A program made the position numbers and the translations under genes. Of a DNA stretch of 64,000 nt, positions 1-12,550 are shown one piece after another. Source of the DNA: Lumnitzera littorea. Its lineage: Eukaryota; Streptophyta; Magnoliopsida; Myrtales; Combretaceae. The notes beneath the pieces were generated by a model, which saw nothing but the letters and a program-made list of their open reading frames with translations, made no database searches and had not been told where the DNA came from. The stretch is taken from the NCBI GenBank assembly GCA_024138015.1, contig JAMXBB010000006.1, positions 77,745,057-77,809,056 of the forward strand, read 5' to 3'. Numbering within the stretch: the first letter of the stretch is position 1; every line of letters starts with the position of its first letter.

Positions 1-660
1 CTATCAATCTTTACTTCATTTCTTCTAATATTTTCTATATAAAATTCACATATATATAAAGATTTGTTGTATGTCATGTGACCATTAACCTAAAATCTTG
101 ATGAATTCTTAACACTTTTAGTAAGGAGAAACCCCTTATCACTTTCTAGAGATCAAAATCCTAATATACTCACTTTGATGCAACTAACTTCTCTTACTCC
201 TTCTACACCATATAACAAGCACCCTATTGTAGAAATTTGAATTTATCTTGGCTTGCTTAGTCTTAGTCCCATCTTTATCATTCTTATAATAATACTAAGA
301 CCTTTCTTTCCATACTTTTGTCACATCTTCCTTTGACCAAAGAAACAAAATAGCCATGGAAATTGATCTTTTACTAAAACTAGCTAAGAAAATATGTGGA
401 AAAGTTTGGTTCTGTTGATGTTGGCAACTAATCCTAAAAGCATTAAAAATCTTGTTGAAAAAGAAAAACTGCAATTGAATGTTATGTTTTGCTCACAAAA
501 ATAACAACAAGACTTTTATGCAAGCACTAACTTGTAACTAGTTCTAACTGATTTACATACATAACTAATATCTACATGTGTCAAACAACATACACATACA
601 TAAACAAAACATCATAACTTCCCCCTTAAGTTGGTGCCACATTAATTGAGTGTATACTGC
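1..660. other. Unassigned AT-rich stretch
   Basis: No open reading frame or recognised family is visible. Near the right end (about 621-634) the minus strand carries a purine-rich run of the kind found just upstream of a retrotransposon 3' LTR, and the sequence to its left could be the LTR of a further, perhaps copia-type, element. No second LTR or coding region is present, so this is only a suggestion. Confidence 0.25.
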
Positions 661-1931
661 TGTAATAGGCAAGTGTACTTAGTTAAGTTATAATATAGAT
701 AAAATGAATGTTGAGTCTGAGTGTCGATCCCATGAGAAACCAATTATGTGAGTATATTTAATTATTTTTAGTAGTGATACCCTTAAATTATTCAATTACT
801 TAATTTCTAACAATAAAACATTTTATGGAATAAATTAAAAATAGAAAGTAAAGGTTTTAATAATAAAAGAAAAGATTAAACTAGAAAATAGGAGTGAAGA
901 GACAAAATTAAAATAATTAATTAACAACATAATATTGTTTTAATTAAAACAATTGATTAACAACACAATTTTTGGTAAAAAAAAAATTTAACAACACAAT
1001 AAATTAATTAGTAAAGAAACAACATTTTCCTTAGTAAATGTTTATTATTGTTTACTGCATAGCTCGGGTGGATTTATTCAATCTCAATCATTATATTGGA
1101 CCGTGTAGATTTTTAATCCTATTCCTATGAAAATCGAATTTCGAATTAGTTGGACTCATGCCTTTAGCTAATTCCTAATCTTGAAACCCTCTTTATCTGA
1201 ATTGTTTATAAATAGAGCGTTAGATGATCGCATTAAGAACATGGATCCCATTATTAGGTTGCTCTAATCCGAAGAAGTTCAGTACCTAATCTTTTAGCAT
1301 GCTTAATTCCTTCTAATTACACTTGTCAGTTCATTGAAGGGGTCATGCCTCTACAACAAACTCAAATGTTAAATTAATAACCCAAGTAATATTAATTTAA
1401 TGACTAATGCTCGAGGAGCCCTCGTAGTAATTTTATAGTCTAATAGCTAATGCTTAGAGGGCTCTCTCTATAACCTTAAGCTTAAAAGTTTATTTATAAG
1501 AAATGCACTTAAGATTATAAGGAAAACCTAATAAAAATATAAGATCTAGAAATCATTACAACTCCACACCAGAAGTACACCGCCGTGAAGCTTGGGTGTG
1601 TACTTGCTCTTTATTTGCAATCTTTTATTTTCAATGGAAATTCACGATGAGAGGATCACGTGTAGGAACCACGGGCATTGTTGTAGGTCGTGATCTCTAT
1701 CGGGCTTCATTCCTTGATCAAAGCTTCTTAGTTTCATTCTTTAATCAACGCTTTAACATCAATAAGGGTTGAAATTGTATAAAAATCCTTCAACACTTCA
1801 TAAAATGTTCCTAAATTCCTTAAAAATAATAATTAAGTAAATTAAGTTCAAAATCTTATAAAATTAATGAGAATAAAGTCTAATTCAATGCAAATTACCC
1901 ATAGAAAATGTATGTTAAATTCATTTCATCA
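661..1931 (-). repeat. Candidate 3' LTR of the Athila/Tat-like element
   Basis: On the minus strand this block starts TGATGAAATG and ends GCCTATTACA, giving TG...CA termini. It follows the TTGCTTGAAGATAAGCA-type motif that precedes the 3' LTR in Athila and Tat elements. Its length of about 1.27 kb suits those lineages. It holds no ORF. The matching 5' LTR was not found to the right of the gag remnant, so both boundaries are inferred from termini alone. No target duplication could be confirmed. Confidence 0.4.
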
Positions 1932-3640
1932 AACGTCCTAATGCTAAAGCTTTTGCTTATCTTCAAGCAAAACAATAAAAGTCAAAGGAAAATATTTCAA
2001 GGATAAGACAATTAACTAAAATCTTAGAAAAGTGCACTCACAAAATTTGAGTTGCATAGTAAAATTCTTTCTGAATCACCTTTGTTCCTGAACTTCACAA
2101 TGCCTTTAGGACACATAAATAATAACAAATTGAAAACTATTGAATTTCAAGGAACAATCTAAATGATTCAGAGTTAGCCACAACGTTTAAACAGAAACTA
2201 AACTAGAGATTAAACGAGACATAAACTAATCAAGAAAAATTTATGGAGATTTCCTCACTCTAACTCAAGAGGAATGAAATCTTCCTTAATTTTTTTTTTT
2301 TAACTTGAAAAGCCAGATGGATACATATTACATCAATTCATTCTTTGATTGTACCTTTACTTCTTTGAATTTTCATTAGGAGACTTATCAATTTAAATCG
2401 ATTTTCTTTATTGAAGCTTAATTAATATTGGGAAAGTATCTCACTTTTTTTTAAGATTGAGGTCGATCCTTATTAATGTAGCTTATTTAATTACTTTAGC
2501 AGTTGTTAGAGAGAAAGTATCTTGCTCTTCTAAGAGACTAAGACCAATTCTTAACAACTTTAATTAATTTGACTTTTTCTATTGGTAACAGGAAAAAGGT
2601 TTTACTCTTCTAAGAGACCAAGATCGATCCATATCAATCCTTAGCAAATGCTTTAAATTCAATTATTTATTTTATACCTCCAATCTTTTATATTTTTTTT
2701 AACTATCCTCTAAAATCAAACTTAGAAATCAAAATGACTAGTCCTCGTTCATATCTATCCTAATCCTGAGTTTAAGTCTAAGCTTAAGTGACAAGAACTC
2801 TAAATCCTAAGGATTTAATCACTTAAATTCAACAAAGTATTCTAAATTCATAAAGGATGTGGGCAAATTTGAAATATATGTATATATATATATATGTTTG
2901 CTTATGTAAATATAGGGGTTACAAGTTTCAAAGATTTTTGAAAAAATTGCCAAAAGCTTAAGTTAGTATATATTAGCATATATAATCTATCATTTCCTCA
3001 CACTTAAGTGGTACATTATCCTCAATGTACATAATCTTGCAAATAAAAATTCTAGTGGGAGAAAATAAAAGTAATGATAAAAAACATGAAAGGAAAAGGA
3101 ATTGGGACTTCCTCGATTTTAGTGTTTAATCCTTTCAAAAGGAAAATTGAAGTTCTAAAAGCTGATTTCCATCAAATCGTTAAGCACCTGGTTTTCTTTT
3201 TGCATAAAAATGAGTTAACTAAAGAAAAAAAAAAAGAGAAAGTTAACTAAGCAAAATAACTAAATGAAACTACTATTGCTAATTTAAGTATCTAATTAGT
3301 TAGCATCTTATAACCTTATAGATCAATAAAAGATAAAGTAGTCAGAAAGGCAAGGACTTAGTTAATTAATATAGTCATCCAAAATAGCAAATAAAATGAA
3401 CCAAGTCTCTAAAAAAAAAAGTAAAAAAGGAAAAATCACTCTTCATCCTCTTCTTTTTCCTCCTCTTCGATCTCATCTCTAGTCAACTTCTTAGCAAATT
3501 CTAGCTCAAGCATTGGCGATGGTGGTGGTTGAATCCTCAAGTGGCCTATGATCAACTCTTGTTGCACTAAAGTAGATCCACCTTATGTTGTATGGTTCTT
3601 TACTTTTTGAGTAACTTCTTTATGAATTTCTTAAAAGTGC
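1932..3640 (-). other. 3' untranslated region of the Athila/Tat-like element
   Basis: Non-coding AT-rich sequence between the env-position ORF and the candidate LTR. Two signatures typical of Athila/Tat 3' regions are visible on the minus strand: a block reading TACATTGAGGATAATGTAC followed by a TTAAGTGTGAGG stretch (plus positions about 2,996-3,037), and TTGCTTGAAGATAAGCAAAA (about 1,950-1,972). An internally repeated phrase about LTR-like 'GGTCTCTTAGAAGAG' also occurs twice (around 2,530-2,560 and 2,605-2,630). No intact ORF is present. Confidence 0.5.
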
Positions 3641-4540
3641 TAATCATTAAGGAAGACGACTCAGCATATGGCTTAGAAGATGATGACGTGGCCTCTCTAG
3701 CTAGTTTAGGCGGTAAACCTTCAAGTGTTGGTGGAAGTTACATGGATTTGATCGCGTCATAGGTGTGAGGAATGAGTGGTTCCATCACTCACATGTGTGT
3801 CTCATTGCGAAGGCTAGGGTAGTTCTTTACCAAGCAAGTTATGAAGGAATCTACAAAAATATACTTGGACCGCCCTCCAGTAGCTTAGTTTCTCAAGAAC
3901 CAAGCCATCATAATTCCTAAGTTGAGGGGTCAATGGTTAGCAATACTGTGCAAATACAAAATATCCCTCTTATTGACAACTCCTTAACCATTTCCTTTGT
4001 TAGTAAAATTTCTAGCCAATACATAATGTATTAGCCTAAGAGCAGGATTAACCAAATTGGATACTCTTGACTTTCTAGGATTATAAACTCCTCCCTCATC
4101 TCCAGTCAAGTCAGTCCATATAAAAGACTTAAACATACCTCGAGGTAGTTGATGTGGTAGGTCCATATACTCTTGCATCATAATATAATCAACAAAATAA
4201 AGATCCATGCATGCACCAAAATCATTAATAGGCATGGTAACCTCATGACCACAACATCTAAAGCGAATGATGTTCTATCTACCTTGAGAAAGGTTGTTGA
4301 TACCTAAGCTAAAAGTGCTAAGGAACTCTAAGTTGAGTCCTCCATATACTGGCTCATTGATAGTAAACAACCGGTCCTATCCTCTAAAACTAGTCAGTTT
4401 CTTAACTCTTCCTCTATAGCCAACTTGTGCTAGGGCCTCCTAATTTACATACGTGAACTCCTTTTTGGATAGGTGATTGAACCTTTCACATTGTCATGAA
4501 TGCTAGAATGTAAGTTGAGAAGATTATGGAATAGCACTAA
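3640..4540 (-). pseudogene. Degenerate Athila-type ORF (env position)
   Basis: The reverse strand encodes, across several in-frame stops, the plant-specific protein found downstream of pol in Athila-type retrotransposons (the Arabidopsis retrotransposon ORF-1/ATHILA family). Recognisable blocks in order are DRLFTINEPVYGGLNLEFL (about 4,320-4,380), IIRFRCCGHEVTMPINDFG (about 4,210-4,270), NPALRLIHYVLARNFTNKG (about 3,987-4,045) and GVVNKRDILYLHSI (just below 3,984). The longest stop-free piece is 83 codons (3,984-4,235). The family's function is unproven and an env-like role is only positional. The ORF lies next to a younger chromovirus insertion. The expected upstream pol is missing, so the parent element was non-autonomous or deleted. 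It is not functional. Confidence 0.65.
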
Positions 4541-4634
4541 AATGTGCTTGGATTGAAGGATTGTATGAGTGTTTAAAGCAAGTGTAGAGAGAGAGTAGAG
4601 AAATATATGTGTATTAGAGAGGTTGATATGGGCA

Positions 4635-5503
4635 TGTGGGTAAACACATGAATTACGATATCATGCGTAACTAGGGGGTAGATCTGAACCTCGAGACGGT
4701 ATGAAGGATAAATGATAGTCAAAAATTGAGCAGGGGTCCTCATGAATTGACGATGGTCACACTTGATATTATGCACAAGTATGGTCGAAGGTCCTTCGCT
4801 ACTAGTCCATGCTCAATAGGCTACATAAGAGTAGTTGAGAGCAAGTAAAGACGCTTAGCTCATGAAGGAAGAATATGTTTGAATATCTTGAATTAATTGT
4901 TGCAGTTATTACAATTTTACAAGTATTTATATGACTAAATTAGGGTAAGTCCTAAGCTAGTATAAATTACGAAAAGATTCCTACTAGAAAAGGAAAATGA
5001 ATAATTTATAAGGGTAGAGTTGTAATAAAAAAAAGAAGAAGAATGTTTGATTACAAAGGATAATATGGATGCTAGAAAAATAAGATGCATGTTAACTGCC
5101 CATTTTATGGTCCTTATGATGCGGTTTGTTGAGTAGATCATGTTTTGAACATGTTAGGTTAGGGTCAATAGCTTGGATGTTTCGGATTAAGGAAGGGCTG
5201 GTTCAAGAGGTGGTCCACTGTTAAGTCAGCCTTAGCTGGTCGGCTCAATCTCGGCTATGTGTTAGGTCGGCAGTATGCGAGTTTAATGCTTGTCCTTAGA
5301 TTGACGTATTGTGGAGGGGTTAACTCGACAACAGGTTGGTCACCTCAACAGTCTCTTAGATGAAGTAAAGAGCAAAGTAACTTAGTAAGTCGGATTGGAG
5401 ATTGCAATGCTTTTTAAAGTTTAACTCCCTTGAAACAGCTTAGCTAACCATATGAGTGAGTCTTCTAGTTCAGGAGCTTGTGATTAGTTCGTAATCCCCA
5501 TCA
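4635..5503 (-). repeat. 3' LTR of the chromovirus
   Basis: Aligns along its length with 13,981-14,897 in the same orientation. Shared landmarks include ATGTGGGTAAAC at the inner/outer lower edge, a TTACAATTTTACAAGTATTT block and GGTTGGTCACCTCAA. On the minus strand it begins TGATGGGGATTACGAAC, matching TGATAGGGATCGCGAAC in the 5' copy, and ends GTTTACCCACA. At 869 bp it is slightly shorter than the 5' LTR (917 bp). The two copies differ by many substitutions and indels, so the insertion is not recent. The last codons of pol run into this LTR. Confidence 0.8.
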
Positions 5504-8500
5504 TCCTCTTTGGGCTGTTTGAGATTTAGGATTAAATTTGGCTCAGCTCTATGTTGATCATCTTCAGGACTATATGGGTACAGGTTAGCAATGTTAAAGG
5601 AGTTTGAGACTCCATATTCTTCGAGTAGTTTAATTCTGTAGGCATTTGGATTTATTTTTTTAAGCACTCTAAATGATCTATCAACTTTGAGAGATAACTT
5701 ACTCTTCCTTAAACTTAGGAATCGTTCATTATTGGGATGGATTCAGACTAAATCACCTAGATGAAATTAGCTGCTCTTCCATCCTTGACCTCATCTCTCA
5801 AGCTTGGTAGTAATTCGGCTTTAATGTTCTATGACCTTCTGGTGCATTGCTCTGATGGCCTCGAATCTCTCTATAATTGATTGATCATCATCTTAGCTCA
5901 GAAGGGGTGTTTAGTTCAATGGGAGCTTAGGGTTGAAACTATAGGCGACCTCAAATGGAGACATGTTTGTGATACTATTAACGATCCTATTGTAAGCAAA
6001 CTTAGTTATAGGCAAGCACAAATCCCAATCGACCATGTTCCAACCAACAACAACTTGGAGTAAAGTTCCTACTGCCTAATTGACAACCTTGGTCTATTCG
6101 TTTGTTTGTAGATGACAGGATGTGCTATATAGTAGTTTGGTTCCCATTTGTCTCTATAACATTCTATAGAAGTGGTTTATGAACTTTAGGTCTCGATTTG
6201 AAACAATGTTCATGGGTACTCCATGAAGTTTGACGACCTCCTATAAGAAAAAAAAAGATAGCTAAAGCATTGTTAGTCTTAGAATAGGGCACGAAGTGTG
6301 CTATCTTATTGGATCAATCTATGACTACCATGATGGAGTCCTTCCCTTAGGACGTTCGTAGCAACCCTAAGATAAAGTCCATGCTTAGCTCGGACCATGG
6401 TTTGGTCGGGATCGGCAAAGGTAAATAATGTCCTTGCTTAGCTCAGTTCTTTGCCCTTCTATAGGTAGTACATCTTTCTAATACAGCTTGGACATCCCTC
6501 ATTATCTTTAGCTAAAAGAATCTTGAGGATATGAGTTTAGTGCTTGCCAAAATGTCTAGATAACCCTCCACCATGAGCTTCACGCACAAATAGCTCTTTG
6601 ATAGAATAGGTTAGGATACATAATCTCCTCTTCCTAAATAAGTATCCATCCTCCCTGTAATAGTCATTAAGTGTTTATCCTTCTTCACACCTAGCATAGG
6701 TAAGACCAAAATGTAGATCCTTAACATACAAATCCTTAATCATAGAAAATCCCAGTAATTAGGCCTATAATTTGGTCAAGAAGGAATGTCATCTTAATAG
6801 GGTGTTGGCCACTTCATTGTTGTTTCCGTTCTTGTACTTTACAACATAAGAAAATCTCTTCATAAACTCGACCCACTTGGCTTGTCTTTAAAACAACTTA
6901 GGCTGGCTCTTCAGATATCTTAATGATTCATGATCAGTGTAGACTACAAATTCTTTAGGTAATAAATACTGTTGCCATACAGTTAAGGCTTAGATGAAGG
7001 AGCAAAACTCATCGTAAATAGAATAATTGAGTGTAGCTCCTTGAAGCTTTTCACTAAAGTGGGCAATAGGTTGGCTCTCTTGCATTAGCACAGCACCTAT
7101 GCCTAGTCTGGACGTGTCACACTCTACTTCAAATACTTTATTAAAGCTCGATAGAGCTAAGACAGTGGCAGTAGTCAACTTCTCCTTTACTTCTTTGAAA
7201 CTTCTCTATTCCTTCTATCCCTACCTAAACTCAACATGCTTTTTTGACAGCTTGGTGAGTGGGGGCCACAATGGTATTGAAATCCTTATAAACTAGCGAT
7301 AGATAGATGCCAAGATGTGGAACCCAAAAAGATTATTTTAGGTCTGCATAAGTCACATTTCTTTAAGTTAGCATAAGGCTTCTCAGTTCGAAGTTTTGAA
7401 AAGACCACTTAGAGGTGCTTACAGTGAGTCTATAAGTTAGGGTTGTAGACTAGAATGTCATCAAAATATACCATCACAAATTTCCTAATAAGTTCTTGGA
7501 GCACATGGTTCATCAATTGCATGAACATGCTCAGGGCATTTGATAGTCCAAATGGCACCACAAGCAATTCATACAATCTATGGTGGGTTTTAAATGTGGA
7601 TTTCCATTCATCTCCCTCCCACATTGGATCTAATGGTATCCTGATTTGAGATCAATCTTGGAGAATACTCTTGCTCCATTCAATTCATTGAGCATGTCAT
7701 CAAGCCTTGGTATGAGATACCTGTACTTGATGGTGATGCGATTGGTTACTCGGCTATTTGCATAGATCCTCCATGTCCTATCTTTCTTTGGTATAAACAG
7801 GGCTAGCACAGCATATGGGCTTAGGGACTCTTGTACATATCTTCTCTTCAATAGCTCATCTACCTATCTTTGCAACTTGATAACCTATTCAGGGTTCAAC
7901 CTATAGGTAGGCTAGTTCGAAAGTGCAGCTCTTAGCTATAAGTCAATTTCATGTTCAATACCTCGAAGGGGAGGCAAACCTTTAGGTAGTTATCCTGGGA
8001 ATAAGTCGGTAAACTCATCCAATAAGTTTTCACCTCCACAGGTAGTAACTCCTCATCCAATCTCCTAATCTCAAGTAACCTTCTAACCAATAAATAGGTT
8101 GGCTCTTCAAGCTCCATCTCTCTCTTTAGCTCGGCTCAGGTTATCACCAAAGTCTCTTTCTTTAAAACTTAGCTCAATTGAGTTTGCATGCTTTTAACTT
8201 ATTTACCAATCATAGGGCTTAACTTCACCTTCCTACCCTCGTGCTCTAGGGAACATGTGTTCTTCCTTCCATCTTACATTACACTTCAATCAAACATCCA
8301 TGGCCATCTAAGCAAAATATGTGACATACTCATGGGAAACACATCATAAAGCACTTCATCTAGATAGTTTCCAATACTGATTGGCACAGGCACTTGTTTA
8401 TTTACTTATAGGGCTACTTTATCACTAAGCCAGCATAGTTTATAAGGTTTGGGTTAGGGCTTAGTTACCAACATCAATTGCTGGACCATGAAAGCAAATG

Positions 8501-8785
8501 CTGCATTAGTGTAGCTGCTACTATCGACAATCAATGCACACAATGACCCATTCACCTTACTTTCAATGTGGAACAAATTCTTTTGCCGTTTGTCCTGAGT
8601 ACATGACTCACACTCATTATTCTCCTCAATAACAGGGTAGCAAGGATAAAGTTACTTTCCTCACCATTGATGACTTCATCCTCCTTAGATAGTTTGATGT
8701 GTTCGGTCTCTTTCAATTCTTCCACTTCTTCATTAGTACTATATACCTCAATGGTTGGCACTTTACCTCCGATCACCATAGTTAT
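5470..8785 (-). pseudogene. Chromovirus pol remnant (PR-RT-RNase H-IN)
   Basis: Read from 8,785 downwards on the minus strand. The protease region has LCALIVDSSSYTNAA (about 8,505-8,550), where the usual catalytic D-S/T-G is changed to DSS. Reverse transcriptase runs about 7,430-7,900 with SLSPYAVLALFIPKKDRTWR, IPRLDDMLNELNGARVFSKI, and an intact catalytic YFDDILVY (about 7,440-7,465). RNase H follows (FEVECDTSRLGIGAVLMQES, about 7,075-7,140; RQAKWVEFMKRFSYVVKYK, about 6,830-6,890). Integrase fragments include the HGGGLSRHFGKH block (about 6,545-6,580). The C-terminus NPNAYRIKLLEEYGVSNSFN is followed by LYPYSPEDD and ends inside the 3' LTR. Stops and frameshifts occur roughly every 60-80 codons. 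It continues a frame from gag that is split by the LTR at 8,786-12,545. Confidence 0.85.
5504..5511 (-). other. Polypurine tract next to the chromovirus 3' LTR
   Basis: The minus strand reads AAAGAGGA directly before the LTR start TGATGGGG. This is the position and composition expected for the plus-strand primer of reverse transcription. The tract lies inside the pol reading frame (residues around PKEDDGD). Confidence 0.55.
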
Positions 8786-11700
8786 TGTAAACCCTACATT
8801 TAGTGGGCCTAAGACTTGATTAAGAGTACCTTCTGAACATTCCTAAAGATCAACTAAACTAAAAACTTAAGTTTATATTTAGAAACAAATTAAATTTTTA
8901 CAATTGAAAAGCCAATTGTCGATAAAACCCGAGCTTGAAGAACTGCGAGCTCTAAAGCTACTTATAACCCTAAACCTTAAAACTATTAAGGAATTTTAAC
9001 CCTAAATAATTAATCGATAAATTAATTTGAATAATTTCATTCAACTTTAGAAAATTTCACAATTCTACAAAAATCAAATCATAAATCACAAAACAATGTA
9101 AGATAAAAATCCTAAAACAATTTTCTATAAGGCTATGCCCTTATCTACATGCATAAGCCTTACACATAAATAAGTAGACCAACCAATCACCTTAGATAAC
9201 TTATCAATTGAGAGTTGGAATCATTTATCAATTGATAACTTATCAAAATCTAGTGATAAGACAATTTCCTTATCACCTCTTCACTTATACTACATATGGA
9301 CAATTTTTCACAAGAATTCATAAGCTTAACTTTAATAAATGAGACAAGACCATTCCATGGACAAAAAGGACTTGAAATGGCAGATCTAAACAAGGAAGAA
9401 AGGGGGGCCATACTCTTGTCTTTCAACCATCAATCACTTCCTCTTATACATCACTATTCACCCCTTAATGCTTACATCATCAAGAGTTGCAATTGTTGAC
9501 TTTTGTCTAAACTACAAGACAATCAATTAAAGCTTCTTGCACACACTTATTTTGTCATTCAAAATCTGCCACTCTCTCCCTCTTTCACTCCCATTTTCAC
9601 TTCCTTTTCTCTCACTTTAAACACAAATCAAAAGAAGAAATCAAACTCCACAAATTCCCAACATTGCCGCCACCATTTTTGCTTCCATACTCACGGCAAT
9701 TTCTCTTCTTATTCTTGTGTCATTTTCTTTCACCATCTAAGATCTTTTAGAACCATTAGAACCTTCCACAAACCCCATTCCAAGAGACTAAAAGATTCGG
9801 GTTCCAAAAGGTTGCAAAAGAGGAAGCAATTTTAAGAGCTTAAGTGGAACCTTTGTGCACAACCACCATATTTTGCTTTAAGGACGAGTAAGTGTTTTTT
9901 TGTGATATGTGGATTAGTATTTATGTTAGGGGACCTTGATTTCTTGAAGATATGAGTAAGGTTTGAGTTGTTATAGCACCAAAAATCGTTTTAAGAAACA
10001 AACCCTAAAACCCTTACATGAAGTTGAAATATGAGCATGTAAAGTTGTGTTTTGTATGGACATTTGTTTAATGCTTTGAATGGAAGATTTTAAGTTAAGA
10101 AAATCTTGAAATGAGAACTTTAATGGAAGATAAGCATGCTGGACGTGAGGGTTCCATAGTCATTTGGATGTTGATTTTGTTTCCATTAAGTTAAACATGC
10201 TCAAATCTAGACTTAAATTAAGGAAAAATCCATCATATGAAGTTTTATGAAGAAACCAACTTTGTATGACATGAGCTATGATATGGAGGTTTTATTAAGT
10301 ATAAGATCTTTTATTTCTTTATGTGGAGCATGAGTTAAAGGATCATTTGATGGAAGAAAACTTAAGTTAATAAGTAGTCTAAGTACATAATCTACCACCT
10401 AAACTTAAGGGAATAATGAAACAAGTTGAAAAACCAAGTAAGGACCCCTTGGAACCATCATGAACAGATCTGGAATGTGGGGGAAAGAAGCTTAAAAATA
10501 TGATAAAAGTGAATGAACAAAGTGAAAAGATTAACTAAAGCAAATATAGTAAGCATATAAGGCCTAAAACTCAAAACCGAGCTTAAAACTTTCAAAACAA
10601 GCTTAGAACTCTAAGTTGGGCCTTCAATAAAAATCTGACCAGCACCTTAAAGTACCAAGAGAAGTTGTTTTAAAGCCCATAATAAATCCACCTAAGGCCC
10701 CATATGCCCACCAAAGTCATTAACTTTAGTTTGAACAAAAAACAAGCCCATTTGACAACTTAAGCCCACTAAAGGGCCCAAGAAGTGGTTGTTAGCCTTA
10801 GGAATATAAATCAAAGTTGTAAATCTAATCTCAAGGAGTATTTTAAGCTTAGGATAAAATCCAAAGACCAAGCCTAAGGAATTTCTCAAGTTATCAAAAA
10901 GCCTATTTACCAAACAAGGCCCAAAAATACTCCAACACATGAGGAACGCTACTGTTCTGACCTATGGACAGAATTGTACACCTCATTTCGAAAAGCTAAC
11001 CTTACCACGTTAAAGTAAACTCAAAAACGATGAAGATTGACTATAAGATCATAAAAATCGGATTTAAAATGAAAAAGTTATAAGCTATTGAACTTTGAGT
11101 AAAAACCGGGAAAATTTTCGAAAACTAGTCAAAGATATAACTTAAGGAAAATTTACTTAGTTTCTTAAGTTTGTTTGAATTCCTTATAAAAATTATTTCA
11201 ATGACCAGGGGACACTGTTTACGGAGACGACTTGCCTCCGGATTACTTTGATTGACCCACATGGCAAAGTGAGTAAATTCCCGATGACTCTTTACTTGAT
11301 TGTACTTGTAGAAATAGATGCACCTAAACTTATATATATGAATTTGGATGCTTGTGGGATATGGGAGATGCATGTGTATGAATTTATGGATGAATGTGAT
11401 GACTTGTTAAGTATATTTAATAAAGGGAATTGCTTGCATCGTATATACATATGAATTGTCTGGAATGAAATTGTTTGATCACCCTAAAAATCGAGTTAAT
11501 CACTTATGCGATTAAGAAATCAAAATGAATCATGCATACCCCATATTGCATACTGATAACACCGACTACCGCTTCACGCAGAAGATGGGAAGGGACTCAC
11601 AGGAATACGAGTTTCCTGCAGGATTGGGCACTAGCTACACCAGCATATATATTGAGTCTCGGTCTTAAGCTGATGGGCTTACTAGGCGCCGGGAGACACC

Positions 11701-12545
11701 AATCGTCAGCGAGGAGCCGAGTCTTGTGGCTTCTGCTTAGGGCGTGTGTTTGTGGACTGCGGGGGCTACCACACCGCTAGACATGGGATTTTAAAAGATA
11801 TGATTTGAATTTTGGTAAAGGAAGTATATATATAAATATATATATATATAAGTAGAGTTTTGTTTTGGTATGAGCACGATAGTGCAAATGAAATAAAACC
11901 CAAGGTCTAGAACCCGGATTTTGGTTTAGGTCGGTTAATTATCTCCAAACCCCGACTTCAGGGGGCGTAATTCTGAGTCGTATGCGGTTCCTAGGTCACT
12001 GCATGCGTTGTTTAGCATACTGGTTGTTCATGCATTCATATGATTGTACATATAATAAATTTCTGCTATGTGGTACTGACGAGGGCATTTATCTCACTAA
12101 GCGTAAACTTACACCCCAACAGTTCTTTTCCTTGCAGGTTGATCGATAGTTGGGAATGGGATAGGAATTGAGTGCAGAGTGCTACCATTGAATCAGTATG
12201 ATGAAAAGCTTGTGTAGTTAATTCGGAATACTCCGAAAAATGACTAATGTCTCAATTAAGTTTAGTATCTTTAGTAAGTTTAGAATTTTCTAAAATTGTC
12301 TATCTTATTTCATTATTTTGGTAGGGGATACCGATTCTCTGTGGTTTCGAGGAATTGTGGAAAAATTGGATATCCATAATTATATATATTATATAATGAG
12401 TCAATGAACTAAAATTAAAGACACTAGCAAATAACTATTTAGAGTCTTGTAATCTCTAATTTGCAAGGCGATTTTCTTATCATGGGTGCACACGTGATAT
12501 GAAAATTCTAGGCAATACTACTAGGCCCCTCCTAAGGTCGCTACA
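8786..12545 (+). mobile_element. Solo long LTR (Tekay/Del-like), copy C1, TSD GTTAT
   Basis: A 3,760-bp block with termini TGTAAACCC...GGTCGCTACA and the perfect 5-bp direct repeat GTTAT at 8,781-8,785 and 12,546-12,550. No internal gag-pol is present, so it is a solo LTR left by recombination. The same sequence occurs inverted at 29,967-33,747 and, more diverged, at 48,504-52,224; 16,835-20,374 and 38,538-42,158 are more distant relatives. The orientation given follows 16,366-23,770, where a related LTR is followed by a primer site and plus-strand gag-pol. Two small ORFs inside (9,296-9,499 and 9,503-9,835) are not conserved as proteins. It contains the shared motif AAACGATGAAGATTGACTAT at about 11,025 and a GC-richer stretch at about 11,565-11,790. 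Confidence 0.87.
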
Positions 12546-12550
12546 GTTAT

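Noticed and set aside
5881..7649. Plus-strand ORFs of 60-65 codons (5,881; 7,099; 7,455)
   Set aside because: They are antisense shadows of the chromovirus pol remnant.
9296..9835. Two neighbouring plus-strand ORFs of 67 and 110 codons
   Set aside because: They lie inside the C1 solo LTR in its pyrimidine-rich leader-like zone. The related LTR copies do not keep the frame and no family resemblance is seen.
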